A stretch of DNA of 64,000 bases from Gari tellinella. Lineage: Eukaryota > Mollusca > Bivalvia > Cardiida > Psammobiidae. Positions 41,847 through 53,799 of the stretch are shown here, piece after piece (the first letter of the stretch is position 1; each line of letters begins with the position of its first letter). The stretch lies in contig OV277857.1 of assembly GCA_922989275.2 (NCBI GenBank), positions 6,820,001-6,884,000 on the forward strand, in the 5' to 3' direction. The translations under genes and the position numbers were made by a program. The notes below the pieces were generated by a model that was not told where the DNA came from, did no database searches, and was given only the letters and a program-made list of their open reading frames with translations.

Positions 41847-43205
41847 TATAGTGGCAGCGAATGTGTTAACGCGGACAACATATTTATGCGGAAAATGAAT
41901 CAAGTAAGTAAAATAATTGCAATAATATTTTAGAATTGTTGGATTTTACGACTCTCCCTTATCTTGCAACTAGGTTGCTAATTACTTATAATGAGCCGGG
42001 ATAAGACGCAAACCTGCTTTATACAAAATGAAAATAAATCCTATACTGCTTTCCTCTTTTTTATGGACTCTCGCTGTTAAGATGAAATGGATATAGTGAC
42101 AACATGGTTAAGACAAAATTATATATAAGTCTCATTATATACTGAATTTTACCTGTGAAATAATGCACAATCATGTACGTCGAGGTACTTAATTGCTTAA
42201 CTGGTGATCAGCTCTAATGGCAAACATCGCCAAACCAAGATGTTATGTATACCTGTTGATCATAGCATTAGAATTACTTGAAATAATCGTGTACTGGGCC
42301 ACTTTGTTGTTTTTTTTATGCAACACAGCTACCTAGTAACTAGATGTTTGATCAGAGTTCAAGCTGTTAACGTTGGCACCAAGATACTGAAAAAGATATT
42401 CTAAGAAGAATATGATAAGACTGCAATGTTTCATATTAAAAAAGTTTACATTTGAATTATCCATGATATGTTGAGTGTGTCAGGAAAACAGTGTTGTTAT
42501 ACTTTCTGGTCCTTTGGAATCATTGATTTCAGTGCAGTTACAGTTGAAGGTTGAATTCCGCTTAAGCTGGTGCTAGGGGGCGTGAGCACTGTTGCATATT
42601 TCATTATTGCTCATGAACAGACTCAATTAAACCGAGTCTGCAATTTTCTGTATTTGCTTTGTTTTCTGTGCTTTCAAAGGATCTCCCCTTATTCAGATTT
42701 ATATATTATTCGAGTATTTCATAAATAATATCCAGAACGGCATTAATTCCAGAAAATAATAGAATTTCTCATTTCGTAGCCAATTCCATTGCGCTACCAT
42801 TTTTGAATGTTTGGTAAAATTAAAAAGTAGGAAATATTTTGCTTTTTCTCTTTCATAGATTTCTAATCAATTTTGTATAAAAATAAAATATAGATATTAT
42901 AACGTATACCTAGCAGGCCGATTTATATTTTATAGCACTATCCAAAAGAATTATCTTTCTAAGAGAATTAACAAATACCAAACTATTTTTAACATTATAT
43001 GTCGGTGTACTGCAAATGGTGGCAATTAGATACTACGGAGACTTGGTGTTCACATTTATGGTGCCCTCAATATATAATACAATCCAATTCACAGTAAGCA
43101 GTCTAATGTAAGTCAGATAATATCACAGATTTGGCTTTCGCATTCAACTATGCAGTGAACTCTGAACAACCTTTCATATCGCTGTCTATGATTGCAATTT
43201 GATTA
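41847..43205. other. No recognised gene or repeat
   Basis: Nothing identified. Confidence 0.4.
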
Positions 43206-43451
43206 CAGTGGAGAATGTGTTATTCTTTCCCAATAAACGCGTTTACGCTAAAACTATTATTTGCAGTGCAAACAGTTTGGAGCCAGATCAGACCCCGGGT
43301 AACCCGGCGTCTGATCAGGCTCCAAACTGTTTGCCACCAAGATAAACAAGAATTATCAGAATTGTCTAAACGTTGTTCTTTTCTACGTTTTAGTGCTTTG
43401 CTTTTGCATACGTTTGCGTTTAAACGGGAAAGAATAACAGATTCTCCACTG
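43206..43451 (+). mobile_element. MITE family A, copy A13, inserted in the TTAA of B14
   Basis: 246 bp near consensus. Left flank GATTA, right flank TAACCCC: removing A13 with one TA restores GATTAACCCC, the TTAA target and first bases of the neighbouring family B copy. Confidence 0.88.
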
Positions 43452-43453
43452 TA

Positions 43454-43662
43454 ACCCCTTCGCTGCCATGACGTCATCTTCTTTAAACATTTGTCGTCTG
43501 CTTACATTTCTCAAATATCAATATAAAATAGTTTGACTTAATATATAGTTAAATAAGTGTCAAACAGTTTGGTTCTTGATCAGACGCCGCGTCAAGCGGC
43601 GTCTGATCAAAATCAAAACTGTTTGCAAATACTTATTCAACTAGGGTTAAAGCATTGAAGTG
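43454..43662 (-). mobile_element. MITE family B, copy B14
   Basis: CCCCTTCGCTGCCATGACGT start, palindrome with core GACGCCGCGTCAAGCGGCGTC, ending near AGGGTTAAAG at about 43642-43651 or slightly beyond. Confidence 0.75.
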
Positions 43663-44345
43663 GTTACATGTAAGGACTGGATTTGTAATTAACCCAAGAA
43701 TGCTTTATTGGCTTACCTGTGAATCGCTTTCTAGATTTACCACTCACCTACGCACACTACAGAGCAGAAACTGTTATATGTTTATAACTGAAAGCAGAGA
43801 TTTGTGTAGATATAAGTTCATCATTTCAACAGCTATCATATCTCACTGTTTTATGTTACTTCCGTGAGCACAATTTTTCATTTGTCGGAGGTAGAACGTG
43901 TCTTCTGCATAAATCCTAATTTCAATAACTTATAGAATACATTTGTATGTCAAAATCTTTGGATGAAGATGAGAATTTGACGGCGTCTCATTGGCATTTG
44001 CCCGTTTTAATTAAAATTGTTTGTAGTAATGGCAGTATAATAATTTTGCCCACATATAAAGTGTTTTCTATCAATACACATACATTATCTAGGACTGTCA
44101 AAACCATGCATATGCAAAACAAAAGCAAATAACCTGAAAAACAGCATTATAGTGCGACAGTGCGCCCAGCAAAGTCAGTTATCTTCATATTGGGGAATGT
44201 TTTCCATATTGTAATGTTTTTTGACACGACTTCTGCTCATTTTACTCATATATACATGATGCCATGCTCTTTTACTATTCCCTGCCACAGAACAGAGGAT
44301 ATCTGACAGATGCTGAAAGTAAAGATTTTTCTGCTTGATTGTCAT
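43663..44345. other. No recognised gene or repeat
   Basis: ORFs at 43655-43867 and 43947-44132 show no domain. Confidence 0.4.
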
Positions 44346-44556
44346 CCTTTACCATTTGAACGCTAGTTACGCGTATGTCTCCTTTTAGGACAGTGTACCT
44401 GCACATGATACACTTCTTCTATGCAGGAACCCTCTGATTAGGTTCTTCGCTGTTTGTAATATTGTAATATACAATGTAATGACATAAACCCTGAAAACCC
44501 TGAAACTTGAATTGCCCAGTTGAAGTTTCAGGGAGGACAGGGTAAAGCACTGGAAA
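44346..44556 (+). repeat. Family E remnant
   Basis: GGAACCCTCTGATTAGGTTCTTCGCTGTTTGTAAT and TTTCAGGGAGGACAGGGTAAA match the family E core and right end in order. Confidence 0.6.
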
Positions 44557-44897
44557 TATACTATTCGAAGAGAGGGATTATGGTCCAACTATATTGCTGT
44601 GCACTTCACGTTTGGTTATCGATCAATCTACAATTGATAACTATGCTTTCCTCTTTGGTTGTGCGACGACAGACAGAGCTTAGCACTACATGATGATGTA
44701 TCTCTAAAGCCGTCCTTAACCGGGAGAGTTATGTCGGATTTTCGTGCTTTGGTTTTTCTCTCCCTCTCTGTCGTACCCTAAACCCTCCCATGTCTTACAG
44801 TTAGTCGTGACTACAGACTATTCGCTTGAGTACAATTTGACCGTTGCCATAGTGGGTTATTTTTAACACGGGCTTGAATGTTTAATTCTTTCCCGTA

Positions 44898-45441
<544 letters not shown>

Positions 45442-46282
45442 ATGGAGTATGACTGTTACCTAAAACACCTGTTAATCGTTCTATCGGCAATCTTGTATAA
45501 TTCTGAGTGTTTATATTTTACTAGAAACTGGGAACGTTTCCCTTCTAAATTGTTATTAGAGACGTCCACGTTTTGACAAACTTGTTTAATATAGGTATGT
45601 TAATTACGCGTGTGTTGATGAGAGTTGTAATGCGATATTCAGTTCGGTCTAGGACAGAGAGCAACTCATAATTTTGAAAGGACGGTGACCGTGTGTGCGA
45701 TATCAAACCTGTAAAAACATACTATTGTACGCAACAGTAATTTGCGGCGTCTTATTTGGGTCTGTACTAGGCGTGTTGTCTGGGTAATGCTTCGAAACTA
45801 TCGACTCTTGCATGTTTTTTTATTTAAAACAAATGTTTAATATTAGCCTTGAAATAAAAAAAAAGCCAATATGATTATAGCCAATTTATGTTTACACTTT
45901 AACCCTTAAGGTTTTTAATGAGTAATCCAGTTTCCAATTAAACCATATCAATTTTTGTTTCTATTTAGGATCTTATGGATGCTAAACACTATAGACACTG
46001 ATCAGAGGGATCTGATCGTGTTCTACACTGCTTGTAGGGACATACACTCTACATAGGTACATTGTTTATAAAGAAGGAGACTCAGTATACTCATCAATAG
46101 AGATCAACGAGTTTAGGGTAAATGTATAAATCTTTCTGAGAAGAAATTTCTTGAAAGTATGCACGTCGTAAATATAATTAACCGAACATAATTGATTGAA
46201 GACTTGTCTAAATCATATTTCACCTCAAATTATAATGAGCGAGCTGGAACTAATTCAGTAACTGTTGTAAATCAAAATGAGT
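45442..46282. other. No gene; a family E-like core near 45990-46040
   Basis: GACACTGATCAGAGGGATCTGATCGTGTTCTACACTGCTTGTA is a worn E-type palindrome. Nothing else is seen. Confidence 0.4.
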
Positions 46283-46430
46283 TTAACCCTGTCACTGCTT
46301 TCACCCGGATGTAACGGTTGTTTGTAAGATGTATTGATTTTGACCAGATTGCGCGTTATACGTCGTCTAATCAGAATCAAAACTGTTTGGCATTCATTTC
46401 AATATTTCAAGTAAATTTAAGTCTATATAT
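46283..46430. repeat. Family B, partial copy B15
   Basis: TTAACCCTGTCACTGCTTTC start and palindrome GATTTTGACCAGATTGCGCGTTATACGTCGTCTAATCAGAATC. It ends against the fold-back element. Confidence 0.65.
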
Positions 46431-46436
46431 CTTAAA

Positions 46437-48223
46437 CACTGGCACCAGAGTCGTGGACTTATAATATATATCGGTAGAGGTATAGATAAAGTAAACACAT
46501 ACACATACACATAAAAAGTCCATGACTCTGGTGCCAGTGATCTATATCTAAAAGATTTTTCCCCACCGATTAGCAATGTCTATGTTATTGCATTGAAATT
46601 AAAAAAATATTTTTAAAAAAAATCAAAATAAAAAAAAAATCTATATGGGTTGACTATTGGCATCTACCTGTCTGCTATCTATTATTATAAGACCATGGTG
46701 TGTAACCAATTCTACACCGTGTCACTTCAACCACACGAATTACCTACTAAAATGCATTCAATCCAAACCAAATCTTTTGCAGTCCATAGATAAGATATTT
46801 TTCTATCCAAAATACATTTCTTCGATGGTTGATTTGAATACGTAACTACAAGAATCAAGATTGAAGCCGGTATTTTACCAAACAGGAATTTCCTCCACCC
46901 CCTAGCTTCCGGTTGACCTCGGGTCAAGTTAAAGCGTTTGTAAGCGCAAATTTCATTGGCTGAATAATTCACGCGAGAGTATTCCCGTACAGTAGACAAT
47001 ACGTTGTTCTTTCCCGCTAAAACGCAAACAAAACGCAAACGCATGTCACTAAAATGTATTGAATGACAGCTTTTTACTATTTTTTAGTATTCATTTTAAT
47101 CTCAATGGCAAACAATTTGGAGCCTAGTCAGACGCCTGGTTATTTGGTGTCTGATCAGCCTCCAAATGGTTTGCAAATGAAATAATAGTATTAGTATAAA
47201 CGCGTTTATTTGGAAAGAATAACGTTTTCTGTACTTGACGTCATTCGCGCGAGCGTCTTCCCGCGCTTCTGTCAAACTGAATAAACTACTGATTACAGCG
47301 TCACATTGTGCACAATTGTGCTGAACTTATATTAATGCAAGACTTTAATAACTGCATGATTAACAATTTCAACCAAAAATCATGAGAACGATATATATTT
47401 ACACATCTTTCCGGTATATACATTCTTTTTTCAATCAGCCAATCAAATCGCTCGTCGCAAACTTTACTTTCATTTCGTCTAAACCGGAAGCTAGGGGGTG
47501 AAGGTAATCCCTGTTTGGTAAAATACCGGCTTCAATCTTGATTCTTGTAGTTACGTATTCAAATCAACCGTCGAAGAAGTGTATTTTGGATAGAAAAATA
47601 TCTTATCTATGGATTGCAAAAGATTTGGTTTGGATTGAATGCGTTTTAGATAGTTATTCTTGTGGTTGAAGTGACACGGTGTAGATTTGGTTACATACCA
47701 TGGTCTTATAATAGTAGATAAGCAGACCGGTAGAAGCTCATCGTGATAGATCTATAAAATATATATATATATATATATATTATTTTTTTTGTTATTCCAA
47801 TCCCATACGATAGACATTGCTAACGTTTGGGGGAACATCTTATAGATCAAGAATCTATATCTAATAGATCTTATAGTAAAATATAGCAGACCGGTAGGTA
47901 GAGGCATATCTAGAGTCAACTCACATTTTTATTTTTATTTTTATTTCCATTCCCATACAAAAGACGTTGCTAACAGAACGGAAAAAAGGTTCTACATCCA
48001 GAATCTAGTAGATAGAGACTATAGAGCGTACACATCAAGATTTCCGCCTTCATATATAGTATACATTACTTACCGGTAGATACAGTTCTAACCAGTGACA
48101 CCACATTCATAGACTTATTATGTCTCTGTGTGTATATATATTCTTCTCTGTATGTATAAGAAATAAAAATGCATCTAAATGTAAATACACACATATTATA
48201 AGTCCATGACTCTGGTGCCAGTG
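46437..48223. mobile_element. Fold-back element with CACTGGCACCAGAGTC ends
   Basis: Tips CACTGGCACCAGAGTC...GGACTTATAATAT (46437) and its complement (48192-48223) bound 1.8 kb; a second inverted tip copy is at 46511-46539. Inside, arms 46661-46914 and 47482-47737 are inverted repeats of about 255 bp (shared ACCGGAAGCTAGGGGGT, GCCGGTATTTTACCAAACAG). A family A element sits in the spacer. (TA)n lies at 47759-47780. Confidence 0.78.
46990..47237 (-). mobile_element. MITE family A, old copy A14 in the fold-back spacer
   Basis: TA then CAGTAGACAATACGTTGTTC...GAAAGAATAACGTTTTCTG. Core GACGCCTGGTTATTTGGTGTC. Strongly diverged. Confidence 0.75.
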
Positions 48224-48399
48224 ATCTTAAATAATCTTTGAAAATAACGGCATGCTACAATTGCTTACAGCAGATGGTTTCTTTGCAGTGAAATGGTTAA
48301 CCATTCATCACGTGTACAATTGAAACACCGAGTATGGTTAATACTCAAGGCCGTCAAGGGTAAATTTTCTTTGTCAGAATGTTAAAACTATATGTGTGT

Positions 48400-48592
48400 T
48401 TAACTCAATGACATCTCAGTGACGCTTAAAAGTTAAACAGTTCAGATCCTGATCAGACGCCGCGCAACGCGTCGACCGATCAGGATCCAAACTAGTTGAG
48501 ACTCGTTTCGAAATTTCGGCAGTCATATTTTCTTAAATCTAACTTTCAAACGACAAGAATACTGAACCAAAAGACAATAAAGAGGTGAAGGG
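48400..48592 (+). mobile_element. MITE family B, copy B16
   Basis: CTCAATGACATCTCAGTGAC, palindrome AAACAGTTCAGATCCTGATC..., core GACGCCGCGCAACGCGTCGAC, then CGAAATTTCGG, TTTCAAACGACAAG and GAGGTGAAGGGATA. Confidence 0.75.
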
Positions 48593-49780
48593 ATACATAT
48601 CCCATATAATTCGAGCAAAAGTTGGCTTTCCCCTTAATTTGATGAATATAAGCAGAAGAACATTTAAGCAGATGATAAAATAATTGTGGTAGGGTTTCAA
48701 TTATGAGGGGGAAATACTATTGCATGTACGTTGTTTCTCTTTCTATTACAATTAACCTATTTGTGCCAAGAAGATTAGTCTGCTTACATATTGGATTGGT
48801 CCATTTTTATATAAAAAGTGCATGGTCTTAACTTTTATTTTTGTTTTGTTTTATATTGCAATCATATCAGCCAACATTGTAGACTCTTGATAAGATGCCA
48901 CTTTATGAAGTTCAGACTGGCAGGTAAATGGATTCGCTTTATAAGTGTTGATGTATGCAACACGGTTACTTACCGTGACTATTTGGAGCAATGGTTGCCA
49001 GCCTGGTACATTATCAGTGTTACAGATTTTCTCCCAGTATACGTGAACATTTACTTACGGCTGCAGAAAATTATTTCGCCCGAGCAGTTAGACGACGGTT
49101 ACATGGTTTTACCAGCCGGAAATAAATTCTCACATATCCTGGGAAAAACTGTATAGCGAATGTATATTAAGTTTTCAAAGGAATTGTTTCCAACAATTTC
49201 AGACATTTTGTCGTGCGGCGCTCAAATAGTAGCAACACCGCATAAGTTCAAAATTATGATTTGTTCAAGAAGACAAGTCATGATACTTATATGAATTAAG
49301 TTTGTAAGATACAGTTCGACGATTGGTCCAAGATACGGCTAATCAAAGATTCAAACCCCACTTCGATCTTAGTCGAACTAGTCTTAAAACGGAAAATGTA
49401 AGATTAAATGCACACCATCCTGTCAGACTTAGAATTAGAAAATAACTATAGCAAATACGCATGGAGAGTAAATTCAAATACCAAGGCATTCATTCCTTCA
49501 ATATTGTCAACCACTCAATTCCGTTTAAAGTACAGACGAATCAATCATTGTACAATTATGTTACAAAATCTGTTTTAACTTTTTTATCTGCAATTACCGT
49601 CTCGTTTTGTACTCCTATTATTGTAAAAACCAGCACAAGAATTTTGAAAATTAGATTTGAAATTTCATTTTGTTTTATTTGAAAAAATATTGCTAGAAAT
49701 CCGAGAACCGGTTCATGGTCTCAGACACAATAAGGCATTTTGTCGTGTGCACGCTACAGGCAAATGTATTATATAATTGT
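48593..49780. other. No recognised gene
   Basis: The ORF at 48818-49156 (112 codons) and that at 49461-49682 show no recognisable domain. A CAG|GTAAAT at 48921-48929 looks like a splice donor after the frame MPLYEVQTGR, but I cannot connect it to other exons. Confidence 0.35.
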
Positions 49781-49850
49781 TACAAACAGTTTGGATCCCG
49801 TTGCGTCGTCGAGATACTTGGCGTTTCATCAGGATCCAAACGGCTTGACG
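49781..49850. repeat. Family B remnant B17
   Basis: ACAAACAGTTTGGATCCCGT ... TCATCAGGATCCAAACGGCTTGA: outer palindrome arms kept, core decayed. Confidence 0.6.
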
Positions 49851-50208
49851 CTTTGGTAAAAATATTTATTTACAGAGAATGCGATCGAATCAATTCTAAT
49901 AAGTGTTGCAGGCTACATGTTTTGCAGACAACAGATTATAACGTGATTAAGGTTAAAGTTCCAGACAAGCGGCGTTTATCAGATTTCAGGCTGAGCTTGC
50001 ATCACTCCCGGTGATATCTTCTGTGCATGTCAGAATGTTTCTATTTTTAAAAACTTTGTTAACTGAGATAAAACAACTCTGATATTAACAACTTATTCTG
50101 CAGGGCGTTTGACATATTCAGGACAAACTAGGCTTCAAAACGAGCAAAGGTTTTGATTTGTTTAATTTTTTGCGATACCATGAACATGATTATTTTCGCG
50201 GATCTTAA

Positions 50209-50448
50209 CCCTTTCACTCTCAATGACGTTTGAGTTAGGATCCTGATCAGACGTCGTGTGGTGCGGCGTCGGTTCATTACGCGGCGTCTGTTCAGGGCCC
50301 AAACTGTTTGACAGTCTTACCGATATTTATTAAGTCATTCAACATTAAATCTAACTTTGAAACATGTCTTGCAGACAACAATACTGAAACAGTCTACAAT
50401 AAAGCGGTGAAGGGGTAAAATCTCCCGAATAATTTGGTCATAAAAGGG
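50209..50448 (+). mobile_element. MITE family B, copy B18 (best-bounded plus-strand copy)
   Basis: 240 bp between TTAA (50205-50208, 50449-50452), CCCTTTCACTCTCAATGACG start, AAAGGG end. The palindrome arm is partly duplicated: GTGCGGCGTCGGTTCATTACGCGGCGTC. Confidence 0.85.
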
Positions 50449-50495
50449 TTAAACTTTCGCGATATTATGAACATGATTAAATATGCGGGTCTTAA

Positions 50496-50737
50496 CCCTT
50501 TGAACCCTAATCCCGCATATTGGCGTCCTTTGCAAACAGTGAACATGTAAATAGTACACCTGTCCTATGCAAACAGTGAAGACCCAGATCAGAGGACTCC
50601 TAAGGAGCCCTCTGATCAGGGTCCTCACTGTTTGTCATAATGCCAAACATTGACAAAAACAACCCTTAAAAGTCAGAAATCGACTAGACTTAAATGGAAA
50701 CTGGAAATTACCATTTAAAATTTCAGGGAGGAAAGAG
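50496..50737 (+). mobile_element. MITE family E, best copy
   Basis: TTAA at 50492-50495 and 50738-50741. CCCTTTGAACCCTAATCCCG start, palindrome CAAACAGTGAAGACCCAGAT...GAGGACTCCTAAGGAGCCCTC...CACTGTTTGTC, and TTTCAGGGAGGAAAGAG end. Confidence 0.82.
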
Positions 50738-50958
50738 TTAAGTGCTCGCTTTTTCAAATACAGGTACTCCAAAAGTTACCTCAAATTATGTCTACACTAA
50801 ACTCTGTAATATTATTACTCATTCAAAACGTTTCTTCTAGACATATTACATATGGTTAACTGTAGGAAATGTTTAGAAATTGTTATTGTATTGTGTTACC
50901 TCTGTATATAGATCATTCGTATAAAATGTATTAGTTTATCCTAGACAAGAATATAGTA

Positions 50959-51291
50959 CGAGGGCTGTCCCAAAACACCGTGGACTAATATATTTTTTAA
51001 AGAACGCGACGTAATATTTCTATGATTTTTTACCAATGCTATTTCAAACATTTTTACATTTGAATAAGAAATAATAAGGTTCCTGAACACACCTGACCCT
51101 ATCGTATAGTTGCTCAGTATAAAACAAAAGGTATTTAAACAATGGTGTCGAAAAGGAGTTTGTACGTTTGAGTAACGTTGTACTACCAACAAAAGTTAAG
51201 AAGAGTACAATTCAGCTGAACTAGCTAAAATAAGTGTTTCAAGACGTTCGAGGATTATGACAGCATGGTTTCAACAATGCTCTCTTCTATA
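50959..51291 (+). mobile_element. Fragment of a second mariner-like element
   Basis: TA then CGAGGGCTGTCCCAAAACAC, which starts like the 22554 element's TIR. No matching right TIR is found nearby, and a run of A follows at 51291-51306. Assignment rests on the tip alone. Confidence 0.45.
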
Positions 51292-51380
51292 AAAAAAAAA
51301 AAAAAAACTTGCCGATGAACAAAGCTTGGTTATAACTTAACATGCTACTGTACTCTTGCACTCTTAACAAAATACATGTA

Positions 51381-51520
51381 CCTCATACCATGTTTCTAGT
51401 TTTGAAGACAGGTGATAACTTAAAGCAGGTTAAAATTAAGTCAGAATGTGCCTGAAAGGCACATTCTGTTTTACTTTCAGACTGCTTCAAACTATCATCT
51501 ACTATAATATAGAAAACATT
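51381..51520 (+). mobile_element. MITE family C, truncated copy C12
   Basis: CTCATACCATGTTTCTAGTT, palindrome with core GTGCCTGAAAGGCAC, and CATCTACTATAATATAG. It stops where the next TIR element begins. Confidence 0.75.
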
Positions 51521-51695
51521 TATTTTGGGGTATTTTCTGTAAGGGAGAATGGACGAGTATTATCAATAAGGTTTGACCTGACGGTCATCACTTTCCGTCA
51601 GCTTTCGTTGGTACAATCGGTGGTACAATCGGGAGTTTCCGGATACTTTATTGATATATACCTTAGCCGATACCAAAAGTCACTGTGTTGCAATA

Positions 51696-51762
51696 GCTGA
51701 ATGGATAGCGTTAATGACTCGTTGTGGAAGGGTCATGGGTTCGTTTCTCGGTACTGTTTTGT
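51696..51762 (+). repeat. tRNA-like sequence, left arm
   Basis: TAGCTGAATGGATAGCGTTA (A-box region) and GGGTCATGGGTTCGTTTCTC (B-box region) on the + strand. Spacing fits a tRNA-derived head; stems do not close well. Confidence 0.6.
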
Positions 51763-52107
51763 AAACTTCGGCTGTAAATATTTTTTAAATAGTAAAAAAT
51801 TAAAAGTTTAGTATGCCTTAAACGATACTAAAATAAATCAGTCAGCAATTTTTTTGAAAAACGGCCTGCTGCCTGATGCCTTTTGATGCTTGACGAAATA
51901 CAAAAGTAACGCATAGTGCTTTCTGTGAGTGTTTTGCATAACGTGGTGTTCTTTGGACCAGTTTTCTAGCCAAGTTTTTCCTAGGCAAGTAGCACTGTAC
52001 TCTATTTCATATACATGTACATGCAATTGCATGAATGTCATAGTTTGCATGCGTCTATCCGCATTTTAAAAAGAAATACATGTACATATTCAATAAATAA
52101 TACAAAA

Positions 52108-52180
52108 CTCTACCGGGGATCGAACCCAATGCCCTTACCTTGGTAGCGCGGCGACCTTACCACTGAGCCATCACCGACTG
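52108..52180 (-). repeat. tRNA-like sequence, right arm
   Basis: On the - strand TGATGGCTCAGTGGTAAGG (canonical A box) and GGGTTCGATCCCCGGTAGA (canonical B box). Closer to a real tRNA than the left unit, but the acceptor ends do not pair, so it is taken as tRNA-derived. Confidence 0.65.
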
Positions 52181-52440
52181 TATTTATCTATAACCGATAT
52201 CACTATTCCAGTTCGAGTCACCGTTGAATTGTCTATTCTCAATACACTGTAGTTGTTTTCGGAAGCTAACGAATAACTTACGGAAAAAGACGGAATATGC
52301 ATGAACCGTCAGGTCAAACCTTATCGACAATATCTCTCCATTCCTGAAAAATAATGGAGAAGAGGCTCCGAAGGGGCCGAGTCTGCATTATTTTTCAGGA
52401 ATGGAGAGATACGAGTTCATTCTCCCACTTAAAATACACC

Positions 52441-52630
52441 TAACATGAATTTAGTGTTGTTAAATAACAAATGTATTCCCACTTGTACCCTCAGCTAAAT
52501 ATTGTGTAATTGCACTGTTAGTGATAATCATGCTGATGAGCATGCTTTTTTCAAGATATTCTGGCAATTAGAAATAACTCTACATTCCTTAAAGAATGCC
52601 GTGTACAATGACTGTGTACAGTGTTTTAGC
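52441..52630. other. No recognised feature
   Basis: Nothing identified. Confidence 0.4.
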
Positions 52631-52939
52631 AGTACTGAACCTTATTAAATTAACAATTTTTGCGATTCGCTTGCAATTCGATGGCAATTCGCTTGCGATT
52701 CAAAATAGTAACTATACCCTCAGATTATTTTTTTGAATGGTGTATCTCACAAATGTTGGCAAATATGCCTTCGTTAATTGTTGTCGATTCCATATTTGTC
52801 ACAACCGCTTCGGAAAATTTGCGTACAAATATTCAAAAGTAGGATTTGTTTTTTGAAGCGCCCGATTCGATGGCAATTCGATGACAATTCGATGTCAATT
52901 CGCTTGCGATTATCAATTTAATTTAATAAGGTTCAGTAC
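52631..52939. mobile_element. Family J element, complete
   Basis: Tips AGTACTGAACCTTATTAAAT and ATTTAATAAGGTTCAGTACC are perfect inverted repeats of about 20 bp. The interior is built of ATTCGATGGCA/ATTCGCTTGCG motifs in short tandem at both ends. A partial copy is at 9912-10140. Confidence 0.8.
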
Positions 52940-53147
52940 CGTAGCTGGTCATTTCGTGTAAAATCTTTGTAGACAATGGATGACCAGAACATATCTGGCT
53001 ATTCTCAGTCTGTGTAAATATGACACCGGAAAAATATTTGTAAACGTTGGATTCATTTCATAATCTGGATTTTCTTTCTTTCAAATGGGACTTATGCTTG
53101 TGTATGAGTGATATTTAGCAGCTTGAAAATATCTTCTAAGTAAAATT

Positions 53148-53222
53148 AGTCAAACATCTTAGATCCGGATCCGTCGTCGACTTACCCGGCATCTGATCTG
53201 GATCTAAGGCGTTTGTTCATGT
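53148..53222. repeat. Family B-like palindrome remnant B19
   Basis: TCAAACATCTTAGATCCGGATCC ... GATCTGGATCTAAGGCGTTTG keeps the arms with the shared change GTTTGGATCC to TCTTAGATCC paired by GATCTAAG. Confidence 0.6.
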
Positions 53223-53319
53223 TATTATGGTCACAATTGTAAGTACGGGTTACAACCCATACCCCTTATATCACGACTACTATAAACAAAAGGCTAAATA
53301 GTAATTGATTGTATAAAAG

Positions 53320-53420
53320 CCAGGAGGGGCTTAAATAAAGATGAAAGTAAAACAGAAAGCTCCAAACGGTGCTTTCTATTTTACATCAAACTTACTTTAA
53401 GCAGCCACCTGACTTAAAAC
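53320..53420. repeat. Family C-like hairpin
   Basis: AAGATGAAAGTAAAACAGAAAGC + TCC / GGTGCTTTCTATTTTACATC with AGCAGCCACCTGAC after. Related hairpins lie at 53800-53880 and 54010-54112. All lack TTAA ends. Confidence 0.55.
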
Positions 53421-53574
53421 ACAAAGAAATTAAAATAACCTAGTTTAGTGGTCGTAATAGAGGGGTGTTACTGTATACCAAAGCCAGAAGTGTCTGCTAA
53501 AGTTATCGTTTGCTTCACTTTGAAAGCTGACCAATATCAGTTACACGTATATTTGAGGATATGGATCTATTAAT

Positions 53575-53755
53575 ATGGTGTAAACCAGTATGGATCCACA
53601 TGAGACATCAACGTATTTGGTGTCAGGGCTGAATCCAAGCTGTTTGCAAATTTATTATAATCTGATGTCAAATTGATTGGATTCTGTTAAGGCGCCGATT
53701 TTTTGTCGGCATCTTATTACATTCCAAGCTTTTTGTAATGGTATTCGCTTTAAGT
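53575..53755. repeat. Two worn family B-like palindromes in tandem
   Basis: CCAGTATGGATCCACATGAGACATC...CTGAATCCAAGCTGTTTGCAAA, then TTGGATTCTGTTAAGGCGCC...ATTCCAAGCTTTTTG, about 90 bases apart. Confidence 0.5.
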
Positions 53756-53799
53756 GTCTAGTCGTTTGTAGCTTGCTGAAGGCGACTTAAAATACAAGT

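Larger units (their letters stand above)
51527..52440. mobile_element. TIR element with two facing tRNA-like sequences
   Basis: Ends GGGGTATTTTCTGTAAGGGA + GAATGG and CATTCTCCCACTTAAAATACACC are inverted repeats. Further in, AATAAGGTTTGACCTGACGG (51568) pairs with CCGTCAGGTCAAACCTTAT (52305). Each arm then leads to a tRNA-like unit pointing inwards. A TCTCTCCATTCCTGAAAAAT hairpin lies at 52333-52410 in the right arm only. Confidence 0.75.

Noticed and set aside
43215..43477. Recurring 60-110 codon ORFs in both strands of family A copies (also at 1136, 6763, 17602, 19407, 30748, 54938, 62663)
   Set aside because: They are translations of the same MITE, including its palindrome, with no start or stop conservation and no transposase motif.
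48818..49156. 112-codon ORF as a possible gene
   Set aside because: No recognisable domain, no splice context that fits, and a second frame over the same bases looks equally protein-like. A possible donor at 48924 could not be tied to other exons.
50941..51192. Antisense ORF in the second mariner-like fragment
   Set aside because: No transposase motif in that frame; the ORF runs through the TIR-like tip.
52108..52180. Functional tRNA gene
   Set aside because: Canonical A and B boxes, yet acceptor stem unpaired and part of an inverted-repeat element.
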